This document shows positions 1-8,535 of a DNA stretch of 64,000 nt, piece by piece (positions within the stretch are counted from its first letter, which is position 1; each line of letters opens with the position of its first letter). The notes under the pieces are model-generated. The model made no database searches, was not told the DNA's origin, and was given only the letters and a program-made list of their open reading frames with translations. Made by a program: the position numbers and the translations under genes. The stretch lies in NCBI GenBank assembly GCA_965227645.1, contig OZ245773.1, forward strand, positions 682,001 through 746,000, given 5' to 3'. The DNA is from Flavimaribacter sp024343425 (GTDB lineage: Bacteria > Pseudomonadota > Alphaproteobacteria > Rhizobiales > Rhizobiaceae).

Positions 1-1629
1 GCCGGATTCGATGCCGATGCGGGTTCGGCCGAGACCGTGATCGACCGCCGGCGACGTCTTCCGGAAGCGTTCGGAGAAGCTGATGATCTGCGTCGCGCAG
101 TCGAGGGCGGCGTCGGCGTGCCTTTCAAGCTCGAGCGGCGCATTGAATATGGCGTGTACGCCGTCGCCCGTTGTTTTGTCGACCATGCCGCCATGGGCGA
201 TGATGATCCTGGTCAGTCCGGCGAAATAGCGGTCGAGAATGTCGATAAGCTGTTCCGGCGTCGTGCGTTCCGAAAATCCGGAAAAGTCTTCCAGGTCGCT
301 GATGAGCGACGTCGCCAGGCGCCGTTCTCCCCGCAGCTTCAACAAATCGGGCTCGTTGACGAGCTTGGACACGAGCGCTGCGGGCAGACGTTGTTCGAAC
401 CGGTTGCGGATCAGGGTTTCGGCGGCCCGTACGGCGGAATATTCGAAGGCCGCGCCAGCTACCGAACCGGCGATCACGGTGACGAGCGGCAGCGTTGGCC
501 AAACGATGATGTTGAATGCGTGAAACGCAAAGGCGCAGACCGCGAGCCAGATGGCGATAAGAAGGACCACCACGGCGGGCACGGCGATCGGCCGCACCGT
601 GGAGCAATAAAACGCCATCAAAACGCCAAGCGCGATCGCGACGAATAGCGTCGCCGCATTCGCCCAGCCGGGAACATAGAGGCTCGATCCTGTCATGATG
701 CTGGTGGCGGCGTCGGCGTGGATCTGGACCGAGGGCATCAATGGATCGCCGGGAACGGGGCGAAGGCCTCCGAGTTCCGGCGCGCTGGATCCGATGAAAA
801 CGATCCGGTCGCTGAACAGGTCGCTGTCGACAGCGCCGTTCAGCACGTCCGCGGCCGAAACCGTGCGGTCGCTGCGCTGTTGGCTGGTTGCGAACCGGGG
901 CCGCAAGCTGCCGCTCCTGTCGATGCGCGCATGACGATCGCCGAGCCTGATTTCGTTCGGATTTCCGAGCAGAAAAATCGCGGTCGGCGGCAGCGTCAGC
1001 CGAAGCGTGTCGACAGCAAGCGAGGCGTATCCGGCGCCCGCGATGCCGACAGCCACGGGCACAGAGCGAATTCGCCCGTCGAACCCGCCGGTCAGCGAAA
1101 GCGTCGAATTGCCCGCGGCTGCGTCGAGATAGACGCTGCATGACGCGTCGGCGCCATTGGCGATCCAAAGGTCAGGCACTTCGAGACTTCTCTCCAGAAC
1201 CATCGTGTTCGCGGCCGGCGGCGCTCCGCCGGTTTTGTCAGACAGCAGAAAACCCGTCGAGACGGGCGTTTCCCGAAGCGCGCGCGTCAGACGCTGTACA
1301 TCCTGATCGGAGGGGGCGCAGGGCTCGCCGAGGATAAGGTCGAGGCCGATCGCCGACGCTCCCGATTCTCCGATTGTTTCGATCAGGTCAGCGAAGCGTG
1401 CGCGTGAAATCCGGCGTCCGCCGATTTCATCAAGGCTGGCGCTGTCGATATCGACAACGAGCACGCGATCGGTGTCCGGGGGTGGACTCAGGGACGCGAT
1501 CGTGTCGGTGACGGCGTGGTTGAAGCGATCCGTGACGCTGGCGGGGGCAAATATCCAGAGCACGGCGAAGAGGACCGCAAAGACGGCTCCCTTTAACCCC
1601 GAACCCAGTTCCCTGCGGCGCATCAACAT
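1..1629 (-). CDS. CHASE2-domain class III adenylate cyclase (C-terminus cut by window edge)
   Basis: I translated this frame by hand; it stays open from the ATG at 1629 to the window edge (543 codons), so the C-terminus lies outside. It probably makes cAMP from ATP in response to an extracytoplasmic signal. Seen: one N-terminal membrane segment (about residues 11-27), a long periplasmic region with CHASE2 character (about 35-275, including VLVVDIDSASLDEIGG), two or three membrane segments (about 285-370), then a class III catalytic domain. Both metal-binding aspartates are visible, in SDLEDFSGFSE and in KTTGDGVHAIF. The start has a weak ribosome site; the second ATG at 1623 is possible. The order CHASE2, membrane segments, cyclase is a standard alphaproteobacterial receptor-cyclase layout. 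The sensed ligand is unknown. Confidence 0.9.
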   Translation of the reverse strand, partial: MLMRRRELGSGLKGAVFAVLFAVLWIFAPASVTDRFNHAVTDTIASLSPPPDTDRVLVVDIDSASLDEIGGRRISRARFADLIETIGESGASAIGLDLILGEPCAPSDQDVQRLTRALRETPVSTGFLLSDKTGGAPPAANTMVLERSLEVPDLWIANGADASCSVYLDAAAGNSTLSLTGGFDGRIRSVPVAVGIAGAGYASLAVDTLRLTLPPTAIFLLGNPNEIRLGDRHARIDRSGSLRPRFATSQQRSDRTVSAADVLNGAVDSDLFSDRIVFIGSSAPELGGLRPVPGDPLMPSVQIHADAATSIMTGSSLYVPGWANAATLFVAIALGVLMAFYCSTVRPIAVPAVVVLLIAIWLAVCAFAFHAFNIIVWPTLPLVTVIAGSVAGAAFEYSAVRAAETLIRNRFEQRLPAALVSKLVNEPDLLKLRGERRLATSLISDLEDFSGFSERTTPEQLIDILDRYFAGLTRIIIAHGGMVDKTTGDGVHAIFNAPLELERHADAALDCATQIISFSERFRKTSPAVDHGLGRTRIGIESG

Positions 1630-1780
1630 AATGGCGATTCCGGTTTGTCGGCGCCGTCCGCAACCATTGCGAAATGCAGGCGTGGCGGGCTCGCGTCACT
1701 TTTACGCGCTAATCGCAGGGAAATGCAAAAGTCTCGCCTCCGACTGCAATATTTTGTAGGTCAAAGGAGACGCCGATTGC

Positions 1781-3184
1781 ATGTCCGTTGGTAAAAGGAG
1801 AAGAAAAGTGCGCCGTTCCTGCTTGTATTTGATCCTGGCGATGCTTGCTTCGGGTTTATTCTTCGGCGCAACGCACACAGCGGCGGCGCAGGGCGAAAAC
1901 GGCCAGGCGGCGATTGCGGCCGGCGACGACGCCATCGGCGACACCGAAATCGAAGACCGGATTCGCCGGATTTATCATGAAATCGCGGGTTTGCAGGACG
2001 TTGCTGTTTCCGTGCGGGCTGGTGTGGTGCGTTTGACCGGAAAGGTCGCGGAGCTGCAGGTGGCGACGCAGGCGGAAGCGTTGGCGTCACGCGTCGAAGG
2101 CGTGGTCGCAGTCACCAATGAAATCGAGGAGGAAACATCGGTCTCCGAGAGGCTGGTGCCGGTCTATGATCGTCTGGAGACGCGGCTTTTCCAGTCGATC
2201 AACTATTTTCCGCTGTTTCTCGTTGCTCTGCTTTTCTGGGCCGCCGTCACCGGCGTCGGGGTTCTCATCGCCCACTGGGAGTGGCCGTGGAACCGCATTG
2301 CGCCAAACGCCTTCATCGCCAATCTCATAAGGCAGCTTGTCCGCATCATCTTCTTCGTGATCGGCGCCGTACTGGCGCTGGATATCCTCGGAGCGACCGC
2401 GCTTCTGGGCACGATCCTCGGCGCAGCCGGCATCATAGGTCTGGCGGTTGGCTTCGCCGTGCGCGACACGGTCGAAAACTACATCGCCAGTATTCTGCTC
2501 AGCGTCAGGCAGCCGTTCCGGCCCAAGGATTTCATTGCGATCGAAGGCTACGAAGGCCTCGTCATCAGCCTGACGTCCCGCGCCACCATATTGATGGAAC
2601 CCGACGGCAACCACATTCGCATCCCCAATTCCACGGTCTTCAAGGGCAATATCGTCAATTATTCGACAAATCCGGACCGCCGGTTCATCTTCAAGATCGG
2701 AGTCGGCCCCGATTGCGATATCGACAAGGCGCTTGAGACCGGGGAACTTACGATCAGGGATCTCGACTTTGTTCTCGACGATCCCGTCGCGGATGGATGG
2801 ATCGACGATTTCGGCGACTCCACGGTGGTCCTGTGCTTCACGGGCTGGATCAACCAGACGAAGACCGACTTTCTCAAAGCCAGGTCGGAAGCCATGCGCC
2901 TCGTCAAACGGGCGCTTGAGGCAAATGGATTCGAACTGCCGGAACCGACATACAGGCTGCGCGTTGACGGTGGTGTCGGGGGCGGCGAGCTGCCGCGCCT
3001 GGCGTCGACGGACACGGATGCGGCTGAGAGGAAGGCAATCGAGCGCGCCAAGGCCGAATCGGCCACGCCGAAAAACACCAGCGCCGATCACGATCTCGAG
3101 CGGCGCGTGGAGGAAGAGCGCGATTCCCGTTTGAAGGGAGATCTTCTTGATGTCGCCGCGCCAAAGGAATATGGCGAATCCTGA
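1781..3184 (+). CDS. MscS-family mechanosensitive channel with N-terminal BON domain
   Basis: Predicted inner-membrane small-conductance mechanosensitive channel that opens on hypo-osmotic shock. Seen: a signal peptide (to about residue 35), a BON domain (about 52-115, predicted periplasmic), three hydrophobic segments (about 139-162, 180-203, 205-228) and the glycine/alanine-rich pore helix GAAGIIGLAVGFAVRDT. This is followed by the MscS beta domain (PFRPKDFIAIEGYEG) and a charged C-terminal tail. BON domains bind phospholipid or other envelope components, so it may anchor or gate the channel (inference). The start is uncertain: the ATG at 1781 has AAAGGAG 12 nt upstream, while the in-frame GTG at 1808 has AAAAGGAG at 7 nt and makes a cleaner signal peptide. 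A terminator-like hairpin follows. Confidence 0.9.
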   Translation: MSVGKRRRKVRRSCLYLILAMLASGLFFGATHTAAAQGENGQAAIAAGDDAIGDTEIEDRIRRIYHEIAGLQDVAVSVRAGVVRLTGKVAELQVATQAEALASRVEGVVAVTNEIEEETSVSERLVPVYDRLETRLFQSINYFPLFLVALLFWAAVTGVGVLIAHWEWPWNRIAPNAFIANLIRQLVRIIFFVIGAVLALDILGATALLGTILGAAGIIGLAVGFAVRDTVENYIASILLSVRQPFRPKDFIAIEGYEGLVISLTSRATILMEPDGNHIRIPNSTVFKGNIVNYSTNPDRRFIFKIGVGPDCDIDKALETGELTIRDLDFVLDDPVADGWIDDFGDSTVVLCFTGWINQTKTDFLKARSEAMRLVKRALEANGFELPEPTYRLRVDGGVGGGELPRLASTDTDAAERKAIERAKAESATPKNTSADHDLERRVEEERDSRLKGDLLDVAAPKEYGES

Positions 3185-3206
3185 CGGTCCGTTCCGTACG
3201 AATCGG

Positions 3207-3228
3207 CCGGTTCCCCGAGGGGAACCGG
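3207..3228 (+). terminator. GC-rich hairpin after the MscS gene
   Basis: A perfect 10-bp inverted repeat, CCGGTTCCCC / GGGGAACCGG, with a two-base GA centre lies 22 bases after the MscS stop. No T tract follows, so it may act as a processing or attenuation stem rather than a full intrinsic terminator. The next gene begins 23 bases later. Confidence 0.5.
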
Positions 3229-3250
3229 AAATCATATATCGGAGTAGAAA

Positions 3251-3742
3251 ATGACCATATCGAATATTATGAAAACGGCTGCGGTCGCAGCAGTCCTTGG
3301 CCTGCCTCTCGCGACAGCTGCGAAGGCGGACAATGTGGAAATCGGCGCCCTGGACTGCACGGTCAGCGGCGGAAAGGGCTTCATCTTCAAGTCGACAAAG
3401 GAACTTGCCTGCACGTTCAAGTCCATCGACGGCAGCCGCCCGGTCGACACCTATGCCGGCGCGATCACGAAATACGGTCTCGACATCGGCAAGACCAACA
3501 AGGCTGTGATCAGCTGGGTCGTGTTTGCTCCGACTGGTGAAAACACGCCTCCCGGCGCGCTTGCCGGCGAATATGGCGGCGTGAGCGCCGAGGCGACCGT
3601 CGGCGCCGGGCTCGGCGCCAACGTGCTTGTCGGCGGGCTTGAGAAGAGCATCGCCCTGCAGCCGGTGAGCGTGTCCGCCCAGACAGGTCTGAATTTCGCG
3701 CTTGCGATCAGCGAACTGAAGCTGACCGACATCCCTGACTGA
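3251..3742 (+). CDS. DUF992 family secreted protein
   Basis: A 163-residue protein with a signal peptide (positive start, hydrophobic core, cleavage near KADN at about residue 27) and the alphaproteobacterial DUF992 pattern: IGALDCTVSGGKGFIF near the N-terminus, a second cysteine in ELACTF, and a glycine-rich middle (EATVGAGLGANVLVGG). The two cysteines may form a disulfide. The family has no established function; members are small periplasmic or outer-membrane-associated proteins. GGAG sits 6-7 nt before the ATG. The gene lies between two hairpins and probably forms its own transcript. Confidence 0.85.
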   Translation: MTISNIMKTAAVAAVLGLPLATAAKADNVEIGALDCTVSGGKGFIFKSTKELACTFKSIDGSRPVDTYAGAITKYGLDIGKTNKAVISWVVFAPTGENTPPGALAGEYGGVSAEATVGAGLGANVLVGGLEKSIALQPVSVSAQTGLNFALAISELKLTDIPD

Positions 3743-3751
3743 CGTCAGCAT

Positions 3752-3785
3752 GCGAGCCCCTCGACCGTTTTGTCGAGGGGCTCGC
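3752..3785 (+). terminator. Strong stem-loop after the DUF992 gene
   Basis: A perfect 14-bp stem (3752-3765 with 3772-3785) and a six-base CGTTTT loop begin 9 bases after the DUF992 stop. It also sits just past the stop of the small convergent gene at 3799-3978, so it probably serves both strands. No clear T run follows on the plus strand. Confidence 0.75.
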
Positions 3786-3798
3786 CATAGCGCGGGCG

Positions 3799-3978
3799 TT
3801 AAAAGATTATCATCAAGACAACAAGAACCGCGCAGGCGGCGCCGATCGACGCCATGATGCGCCAGTAGTTGCCCGACGCCCTCTTGATTCGAGACATGTT
3901 CTCGATTGATTCAGGATCGCACGGATCCCGTGTCTTTACGGCTTTCTTCTTTTCAACCGTTCCAGTGATATCCGTCAT
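3799..3978 (-). CDS. Small single-pass membrane protein (59 aa)
   Basis: A 59-codon frame found by reading the minus strand. The ATG at 3978 has a near-perfect ribosome site (AAGGAGGT, 6 nt upstream). The first 40 residues are polar and charged (MTDITGTVEKKKAVKTRD...), then comes one hydrophobic helix (about 41-59: IMASIGAACAVLVVLMIIF) ending at the stop. This tail-anchored layout suggests an inner-membrane microprotein. I do not recognise the family. The strong ribosome site, plausible topology and shared terminator support it as a real gene. Confidence 0.65.
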   Translation of the reverse strand: MTDITGTVEKKKAVKTRDPCDPESIENMSRIKRASGNYWRIMASIGAACAVLVVLMIIF

Positions 3979-4132
3979 GACAGACCTCCTTGCAGGCTGT
4001 GACGGGATAAACCGCGAAGCACCGAAAAGTTCCCGAAATACGGGCTTTTCCAGGGTGTCGCGCTCGCCCTTCGTCCATCCGTGATGAAACCAATCCAGGC
4101 GATCAGCGTTAACAGTCCATCAAAGGAGGCTC

Positions 4133-4501
4133 ATGATGGCGCACCTGAAAGCCATGAAAGCACTGTTCATCCTCGCAGGCGTCGCGCTGACGCCGGCCGC
4201 CGCATTGGCGGCCGACGACGACGCGCATCCGGCAAACGATTCGTTTCTTGGATTGACGGTCGTTTCTGAACGGGGAACCCCGCTTGGATACGTGCTGGAC
4301 GCTCCAGTCGATGACCAGGGCAAAATCGAAACAATCGAGGTCGCCGAGTTCCACACGGACGAAACAGTTGAAGTGACCTTCAGCGTCGACGCCGAGCGCG
4401 TGCTTCGCGTGGACGACCTGCAGGTGGTCATCCGGCCTTCCGACATCGAAAGCATTCCGGTCGCCAGGAACCGCGTAAGGCGGACCGGGGCCGAGGGCTG
4501 A
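4133..4501 (+). CDS. Secreted PRC-barrel-like protein
   Basis: A 122-residue protein with AAAGGAGG 4-7 nt before the ATG at 4133 (the next ATG, 4136, is equally possible). A signal peptide ends near ALAADDD (about residue 26). The body resembles a PRC-barrel beta fold: FLGLTVVSERGTPLGYVLDA, then DDQGKIETIEV and a final strand RVDDLQVVIRPSDIES. Periplasmic PRC-barrel proteins are common in rhizobia and often belong to envelope-stress sets, but their partners are mostly unknown. It sits in a run of small envelope genes (3.2-4.9 kb). The family assignment rests on motif likeness alone. Confidence 0.7.
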   Translation: MMAHLKAMKALFILAGVALTPAAALAADDDAHPANDSFLGLTVVSERGTPLGYVLDAPVDDQGKIETIEVAEFHTDETVEVTFSVDAERVLRVDDLQVVIRPSDIESIPVARNRVRRTGAEG

Positions 4502-4511
4502 GCAAACGGAG

Positions 4512-4670
4512 ATGGAGATGGTTACTGCATTGAGTTTACTCGCAATTCTTGTCGCCGGGATGTTTCTCGGCACGATGAGCGCGGCGATCATGAAAATGCG
4601 TGAAGAAGACGAGGCGCGGGCGCGTTTTGCGGCCCGTCACGCAAAATTTCGGAACTTCTACCGCGCCTGA
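4512..4670 (+). CDS. Small membrane-anchored protein (52 aa)
   Basis: A 52-codon frame 10 bases after the PRC-barrel gene. It encodes one N-terminal hydrophobic helix (about residues 4-26) followed by a strongly charged tail rich in Arg, Glu and Ala (KMREEDEARARFAARH). An in-frame ATG at 4518 has ACGGAG about 6 nt upstream and may be the true start. It probably shares a transcript with its neighbours. No family recognised. Confidence 0.55.
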   Translation: MEMVTALSLLAILVAGMFLGTMSAAIMKMREEDEARARFAARHAKFRNFYRA

Positions 4671-4712
4671 CGGTTTGATTTCTGTCAGCGGCTAACACTA
4701 ACGGAGCGATCA

Positions 4713-4898
4713 ATGGAATTTCTGTTCGGCATTCTGATCTTCATTCTCGACATTTATGCAATCATCAAGGTCATCCAGAGCAACGCGACCACCGTCGCCA
4801 AGGTGCTGTGGATACTTGGCATCATCATCTTCCCGATCATCGGCTTCATCGTCTGGCTGATCGCCGGCCCGAAGGCGCCCGGAAGCGTGACGGTCTGA
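4713..4898 (+). CDS. PLDc_N-type small membrane protein (61 aa)
   Basis: A 61-residue protein with two membrane helices (about 2-22 and 29-50) and the pattern of the PLDc_N domain: an acidic/tyrosine-bearing first helix (FILDIYAIIKVIQS), KVLWILGIIIFPIIGFIVW, and a final Gly-Pro-Lys. This domain forms the membrane anchor of cardiolipin synthases and also occurs alone in small proteins of unknown role. CGGAG lies upstream of the ATG, and a perfect terminator follows 19 bases after the stop, which closes the group of small envelope genes. Confidence 0.8.
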   Translation: MEFLFGILIFILDIYAIIKVIQSNATTVAKVLWILGIIIFPIIGFIVWLIAGPKAPGSVTV

Positions 4899-4917
4899 GG
4901 ATAGCTATAACTCATTG

Positions 4918-4945
4918 AACGGCCCGGAAATTTCCGGGCCGTTTT
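4918..4945 (+). terminator. Rho-independent terminator
   Basis: A perfect palindrome, AACGGCCCGGAAATTTCCGGGCCGTT, is followed by TT. It lies 19 bases after the PLDc_N gene. The stem is GC-rich and preceded by A residues, so it could work in both directions. Confidence 0.85.
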
Positions 4946-5015
4946 GATTCCGGCAGATTGCGCTTCCGCGATCGGGTCCGTATGGTCCGGTTTCCAATTA
5001 CAGTCGGAGTCATAC

Positions 5016-5486
5016 GTGGCAGTCAGCGCGGAAAAACAGAGCCTGTGGGACCAGAGGTTTCTCGCCCTCAGCAATCACATTTCACAGTGGACCGAAGACC
5101 GCGACTTCAAGGTTGGCGCAGTCATTGTCGGGCCTGCTCTCGAAATCCGGTCGACCGGATATAATGGCTTGCCGCGCGGCGTGAAGGCCGATGACGACAG
5201 CCGCTTCGATCGCCCCAGCGGCGAAAAGTTCTTCTGGTTCGAACACGCGGAGCGCAACGCGATCTACAATGCGGCGAGAGCAGGCACGCCTGTCGATGGC
5301 TGCACGATCTATGTGAACCGGTTTCCCTGTTCTGACTGCGCCCGTTCCATCATCCAGTCCGGCATTTCCCGCGTATGTTGCCCCGCCAAACCGCAGTTCG
5401 ACGGGGCGCTTGATCACAGTTTCGACGTTTCCGAAATCATGCTCAGGGAAGCGGGCGTCAAACTCGATGCCCTGGAAATGGAATAG
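5016..5486 (+). CDS. Cytidine/deoxycytidylate deaminase family protein
   Basis: A 156-residue zinc enzyme that would deaminate dCMP or a related pyrimidine. The motif HAE (H77, E79 in WFEHAERNAIYNAA) and PCSDC (C105, C108 in RFPCSDCARSIIQSGI) supply the zinc ligands and catalytic glutamate. The length and the motif order fit dCMP deaminases of the ComEB type better than cytidine deaminases. I chose the GTG at 5016, which has CGGAG 6 nt upstream; a TTG at 4944 would begin inside the preceding terminator. The gene stands alone, converging with the RTX array. Confidence 0.85.
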   Translation: MAVSAEKQSLWDQRFLALSNHISQWTEDRDFKVGAVIVGPALEIRSTGYNGLPRGVKADDDSRFDRPSGEKFFWFEHAERNAIYNAARAGTPVDGCTIYVNRFPCSDCARSIIQSGISRVCCPAKPQFDGALDHSFDVSEIMLREAGVKLDALEME

Positions 5487-5511
5487 TCCGGCGTTTCGCA
5501 AGCGGCCTTTC

Positions 5512-8457
5512 TCAATACAGTTCCACGACATCCTCGATCTTGAAATCGGCGTTGCCGACCTGGGTGATGTCGGCGATGACGAAGCATGACTTGGCGATTT
5601 GCACATAGAAATCGGTGTCAGATCCGTCCTTGAAGACGATCTCGAGGTCCTCAAGGCTGTTGATCTTGTAGATGTCCTTCGAAATGTGGATCATTTCACC
5701 GTCAACGATGCAGAAATCGGCGATCTCGTTGCTGCCGCCATTCAGGTAGAACGTGTCGACGCCGCCGTCGCCTTTCAGCCAGTCGTTTCCGGCGCCCGAC
5801 ACGATGATGTTGTCCTGGTCGCTGCCCCAGATCCGGTCGTCGAAATCGCTGCCGATAAAGTTCTGGATGTTCTTCAACGCGTCGGAGGCGCTTCTGGAAT
5901 CGGTGTAGGCCGCCATGCCGAGCCATATGGTGACGCCTTCGGCGCTGTCCGCATAGGTAACCGTGTTGTTGCCTTCGCCGCCGTCGATCGTGTTGTTTCC
6001 CGCCCCCGGCGCGTAGAGCTCGTTGGCCGCCGAGCCCGTCATGACGTCGTCGCCGGACTCCGCCCACCGGGCCATGGCGTCTTTTTGGCAGAGGTCCGGG
6101 TCGAAGTCATAACCTTCGTGGATCTTGCCGACATCGATCCCGAACATCCCGTAAGGGTTCACGACGCCGTCGCCGGCCGTGACGGATCCGTCCACGCCTT
6201 CTCCGTCGATCGTGATCCGCTGCAGAAGCTCATCGATGGTCCAGTAGTCCTCCTGGACGGTCACCAGGGTGATGACGTTTCCGGTCTGGCCGTCGAATAT
6301 GAAGAACCGGTTGCCGCCGACCTGCTCGATGACGAGATCGTCGAACCCGGAAAGTCCGTATGCGTCGCCGGAGATATGGATCACTTCTCCCTCAGTAATC
6401 GAGAAATCCATGATCCAGTGTTCGTAGCCGCCGCGCAGCAGGAAGCTGTCGGCGCCGTCTGCGCCGACGAGGTTGCTGTAGCCGCTCCTGCCGGCATAGA
6501 GCCAGTTGGCTGTATCGTCTCCCGTCACTGTGCCGCCCTTGTCGTCGTCGGCAAAGAACTTGGTTGGGATGTCCGCCTCAATGGAGAAGGTCTTGCCTTT
6601 CATGTTTTGCAGGACGGCGATGGTCTCGCCGGTCGCGGCGATCCTCAGATAGCCGCTTCCATTGGCGTCCGGTCCGACATAGACGAGGTCGTCGCGACCG
6701 GTAATGCCGTAGGCTTCGTAGTCGACCTCGATATGGTCGTCGCCCGGTTCGAAATCGACGATGGTGTTCTCGCCGCCGTCCAGGATGAACAGGTCGCGTC
6801 CTTCGCCGCCTTCCAGCGTGTCGTCGCCGGCCCCGCCGACAAGCACATCGGCGCCTCCGGCTCCGTAGAGAATGTCGTCGCCGGCGCCGCCCATGAGCGT
6901 GTTCGACTGCTCGTCGCCGCGGATATCGTCATCGTATTCCGTGCCGCGGATGTTCTCGATGCTGTAGTTACGGTCGACGCCGATCACTTCTCGTACAACG
7001 CCGTCAATCTGTTCGCTGTAGGCGTGGCCGTTGACGACCTCGTAGTACTGTTCGCCGTTGCTGTCCGTATAGGTGATCGTCATGTCGGCGGTAATGCCGC
7101 GATTGGCGGTGACGTAGGAGGCGGTGTCGCTTCCTTCTCCACCGTAGAGAAAGTTGTTGCCGCCGCCGCCATAGAACACATCGTCGCCGCCGAAACCGTG
7201 GAGCGTGTCGCTGCCGTCGTCGCTGGCGGTGTAGCCGTCCGGCGTAAAGCCGTAGAGCACGTCGCCATACTGGGTTCCGAGAACGAGGTCGTAGGACACC
7301 GTGCCTTCGACGGTAAAGCCGCCATGGGCGCCGAGAATGAGATATGAACCGTCTCCCAGTTCCGCCAGCTTGTCCAGATCCACGCCTTCGATCTTCTTCG
7401 AGCCGTTTATCCCCAGATAGGCTCCGTCCGGCCGGATCAGGATAGCGTTCTGCTTCAGCGCCTCGATGAAGGCCGCCTTTTCGGCCTCGTCCAGGCTCGA
7501 TCCAAGCCCCAGTTCCTCGGCGAGCTCATCGAACTTGACCGTCAAGATCTTGTCGGCGGTGCTTTCGAGGTCCTGCGTGAAACTGAAATCGCTGACGAAA
7601 TTGTAGTCCTCGGACAGGAATATGCCCTGCTTGGAGCTTCCATCGAGCGGGAAGATGATAACGTCCCGCGTCGGATCGAAATCGGTGATTTCGACGAAGG
7701 CTGCGGAAGGCGGCGCCGTCGTTTCGCCTTTTGCGGACGAACAGGCTTCGATGAATTCAACAATCCTCATCGCCATTTCCTTCAGCGGTTCTCCGCCGTC
7801 TCCGATCCCCAGGTCCACGCCCAAATCGATCATGTCGGAGAACAGGCCGCTCATTAATTCGGAAGTCTGTTCTCCCCAATCGAAAGCCTTGTAGACGGAT
7901 TGTTCTATCTCTCCGATGACGAAGGTGTCGAAACCCTCGCCGCCGGTCAGCGTGTCGCCCTCATTGTTTTTCAGGCTGCCGGTGACCAGCCAGTCGTTGC
8001 CTGTGCCCCCGATCAGGATGTCGGCGCCGGCGCCGCCATGAAGAAAGTCGTCGCCCGACCCGCCTTCCAGCCGGTCGTCTCCACCGTAACCGTAGATGAT
8101 GTCGTCGCCAGCGCCGCCATATATTGTGTCGCCAATGGCGTCATGCCTGATGGTGACCGTATTTGTGTTTCCGGGGCCGTAGGTGATCGAATACTCCTTG
8201 GAGTAATCGTCGTTGCCGTGGATCACATCGTCGCCGTCGGTTCCGATGATGGTGGAATGAGCGTAATGCCTCGTGGTGAACGACAAAGTTCCGCCAGGGA
8301 CAACGTTCCAGCTGTTGTCATAATAAGTATCGGTCATCTGGTGCGTGCCGGTGCTGGTGAACTGGAAGCTTCGCCCCAGTTCCAATGACGTCCAGGTGCT
8401 GATCCTGCCCCCGTCATCGGGTTCGATCAGATGTTCATCCCATTCATAGGCAGACAT
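5512..8457 (-). CDS. RTX-type secreted calcium-binding protein, copy 1 (981 aa)
   Basis: First of three tandem paralogues, all exactly 981 residues. It starts MSAYEWDEHLIEPDDGG, has no signal peptide, and carries several blocks of GGxGxDxLx nonapeptides that bind calcium and fold as beta-rolls (clusters near residues 69-170, 394-447, 508-560, 645-670 and 800-900). After most roll blocks comes a cap of about 70-80 residues of the form DTFxLxGGxxxIxDF...GExIHIS...DDLxI, so the protein is built from roll-plus-cap modules. The C-terminus ends with aliphatic and aromatic residues (EDVVELY), usual for an uncleaved type I secretion signal. AGGAGG lies 8 nt before the ATG. The export genes lie at 15.2-18.3 kb. 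No enzymatic domain is visible. It is the most divergent of the three in its C-terminal half. Confidence 0.92.
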   Translation of the reverse strand: MSAYEWDEHLIEPDDGGRISTWTSLELGRSFQFTSTGTHQMTDTYYDNSWNVVPGGTLSFTTRHYAHSTIIGTDGDDVIHGNDDYSKEYSITYGPGNTNTVTIRHDAIGDTIYGGAGDDIIYGYGGDDRLEGGSGDDFLHGGAGADILIGGTGNDWLVTGSLKNNEGDTLTGGEGFDTFVIGEIEQSVYKAFDWGEQTSELMSGLFSDMIDLGVDLGIGDGGEPLKEMAMRIVEFIEACSSAKGETTAPPSAAFVEITDFDPTRDVIIFPLDGSSKQGIFLSEDYNFVSDFSFTQDLESTADKILTVKFDELAEELGLGSSLDEAEKAAFIEALKQNAILIRPDGAYLGINGSKKIEGVDLDKLAELGDGSYLILGAHGGFTVEGTVSYDLVLGTQYGDVLYGFTPDGYTASDDGSDTLHGFGGDDVFYGGGGNNFLYGGEGSDTASYVTANRGITADMTITYTDSNGEQYYEVVNGHAYSEQIDGVVREVIGVDRNYSIENIRGTEYDDDIRGDEQSNTLMGGAGDDILYGAGGADVLVGGAGDDTLEGGEGRDLFILDGGENTIVDFEPGDDHIEVDYEAYGITGRDDLVYVGPDANGSGYLRIAATGETIAVLQNMKGKTFSIEADIPTKFFADDDKGGTVTGDDTANWLYAGRSGYSNLVGADGADSFLLRGGYEHWIMDFSITEGEVIHISGDAYGLSGFDDLVIEQVGGNRFFIFDGQTGNVITLVTVQEDYWTIDELLQRITIDGEGVDGSVTAGDGVVNPYGMFGIDVGKIHEGYDFDPDLCQKDAMARWAESGDDVMTGSAANELYAPGAGNNTIDGGEGNNTVTYADSAEGVTIWLGMAAYTDSRSASDALKNIQNFIGSDFDDRIWGSDQDNIIVSGAGNDWLKGDGGVDTFYLNGGSNEIADFCIVDGEMIHISKDIYKINSLEDLEIVFKDGSDTDFYVQIAKSCFVIADITQVGNADFKIEDVVELY

Positions 8458-8535
8458 AATCTTGTCCTCCTGGGCTGCTGCGCCCTTGCAATTATCAAAA
8501 TATATATTCGGCCGCTTCGGCCTCCTGATTGCCGG

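Noticed and set aside
125..1168. Minus-strand 347-codon frame at the left edge
   Set aside because: It is an Arg-rich shadow one frame off the CHASE2 cyclase, whose own frame is open through the edge and shows clear catalytic motifs.
2087..3751. Minus-strand 554-codon frame across the MscS and DUF992 genes
   Set aside because: It crosses two well-supported genes and a hairpin and has no recognisable domain.
4944..5015. Upstream TTG extension of the deaminase gene
   Set aside because: It would begin inside the terminator hairpin of the previous gene; the GTG at 5016 has a proper ribosome site.
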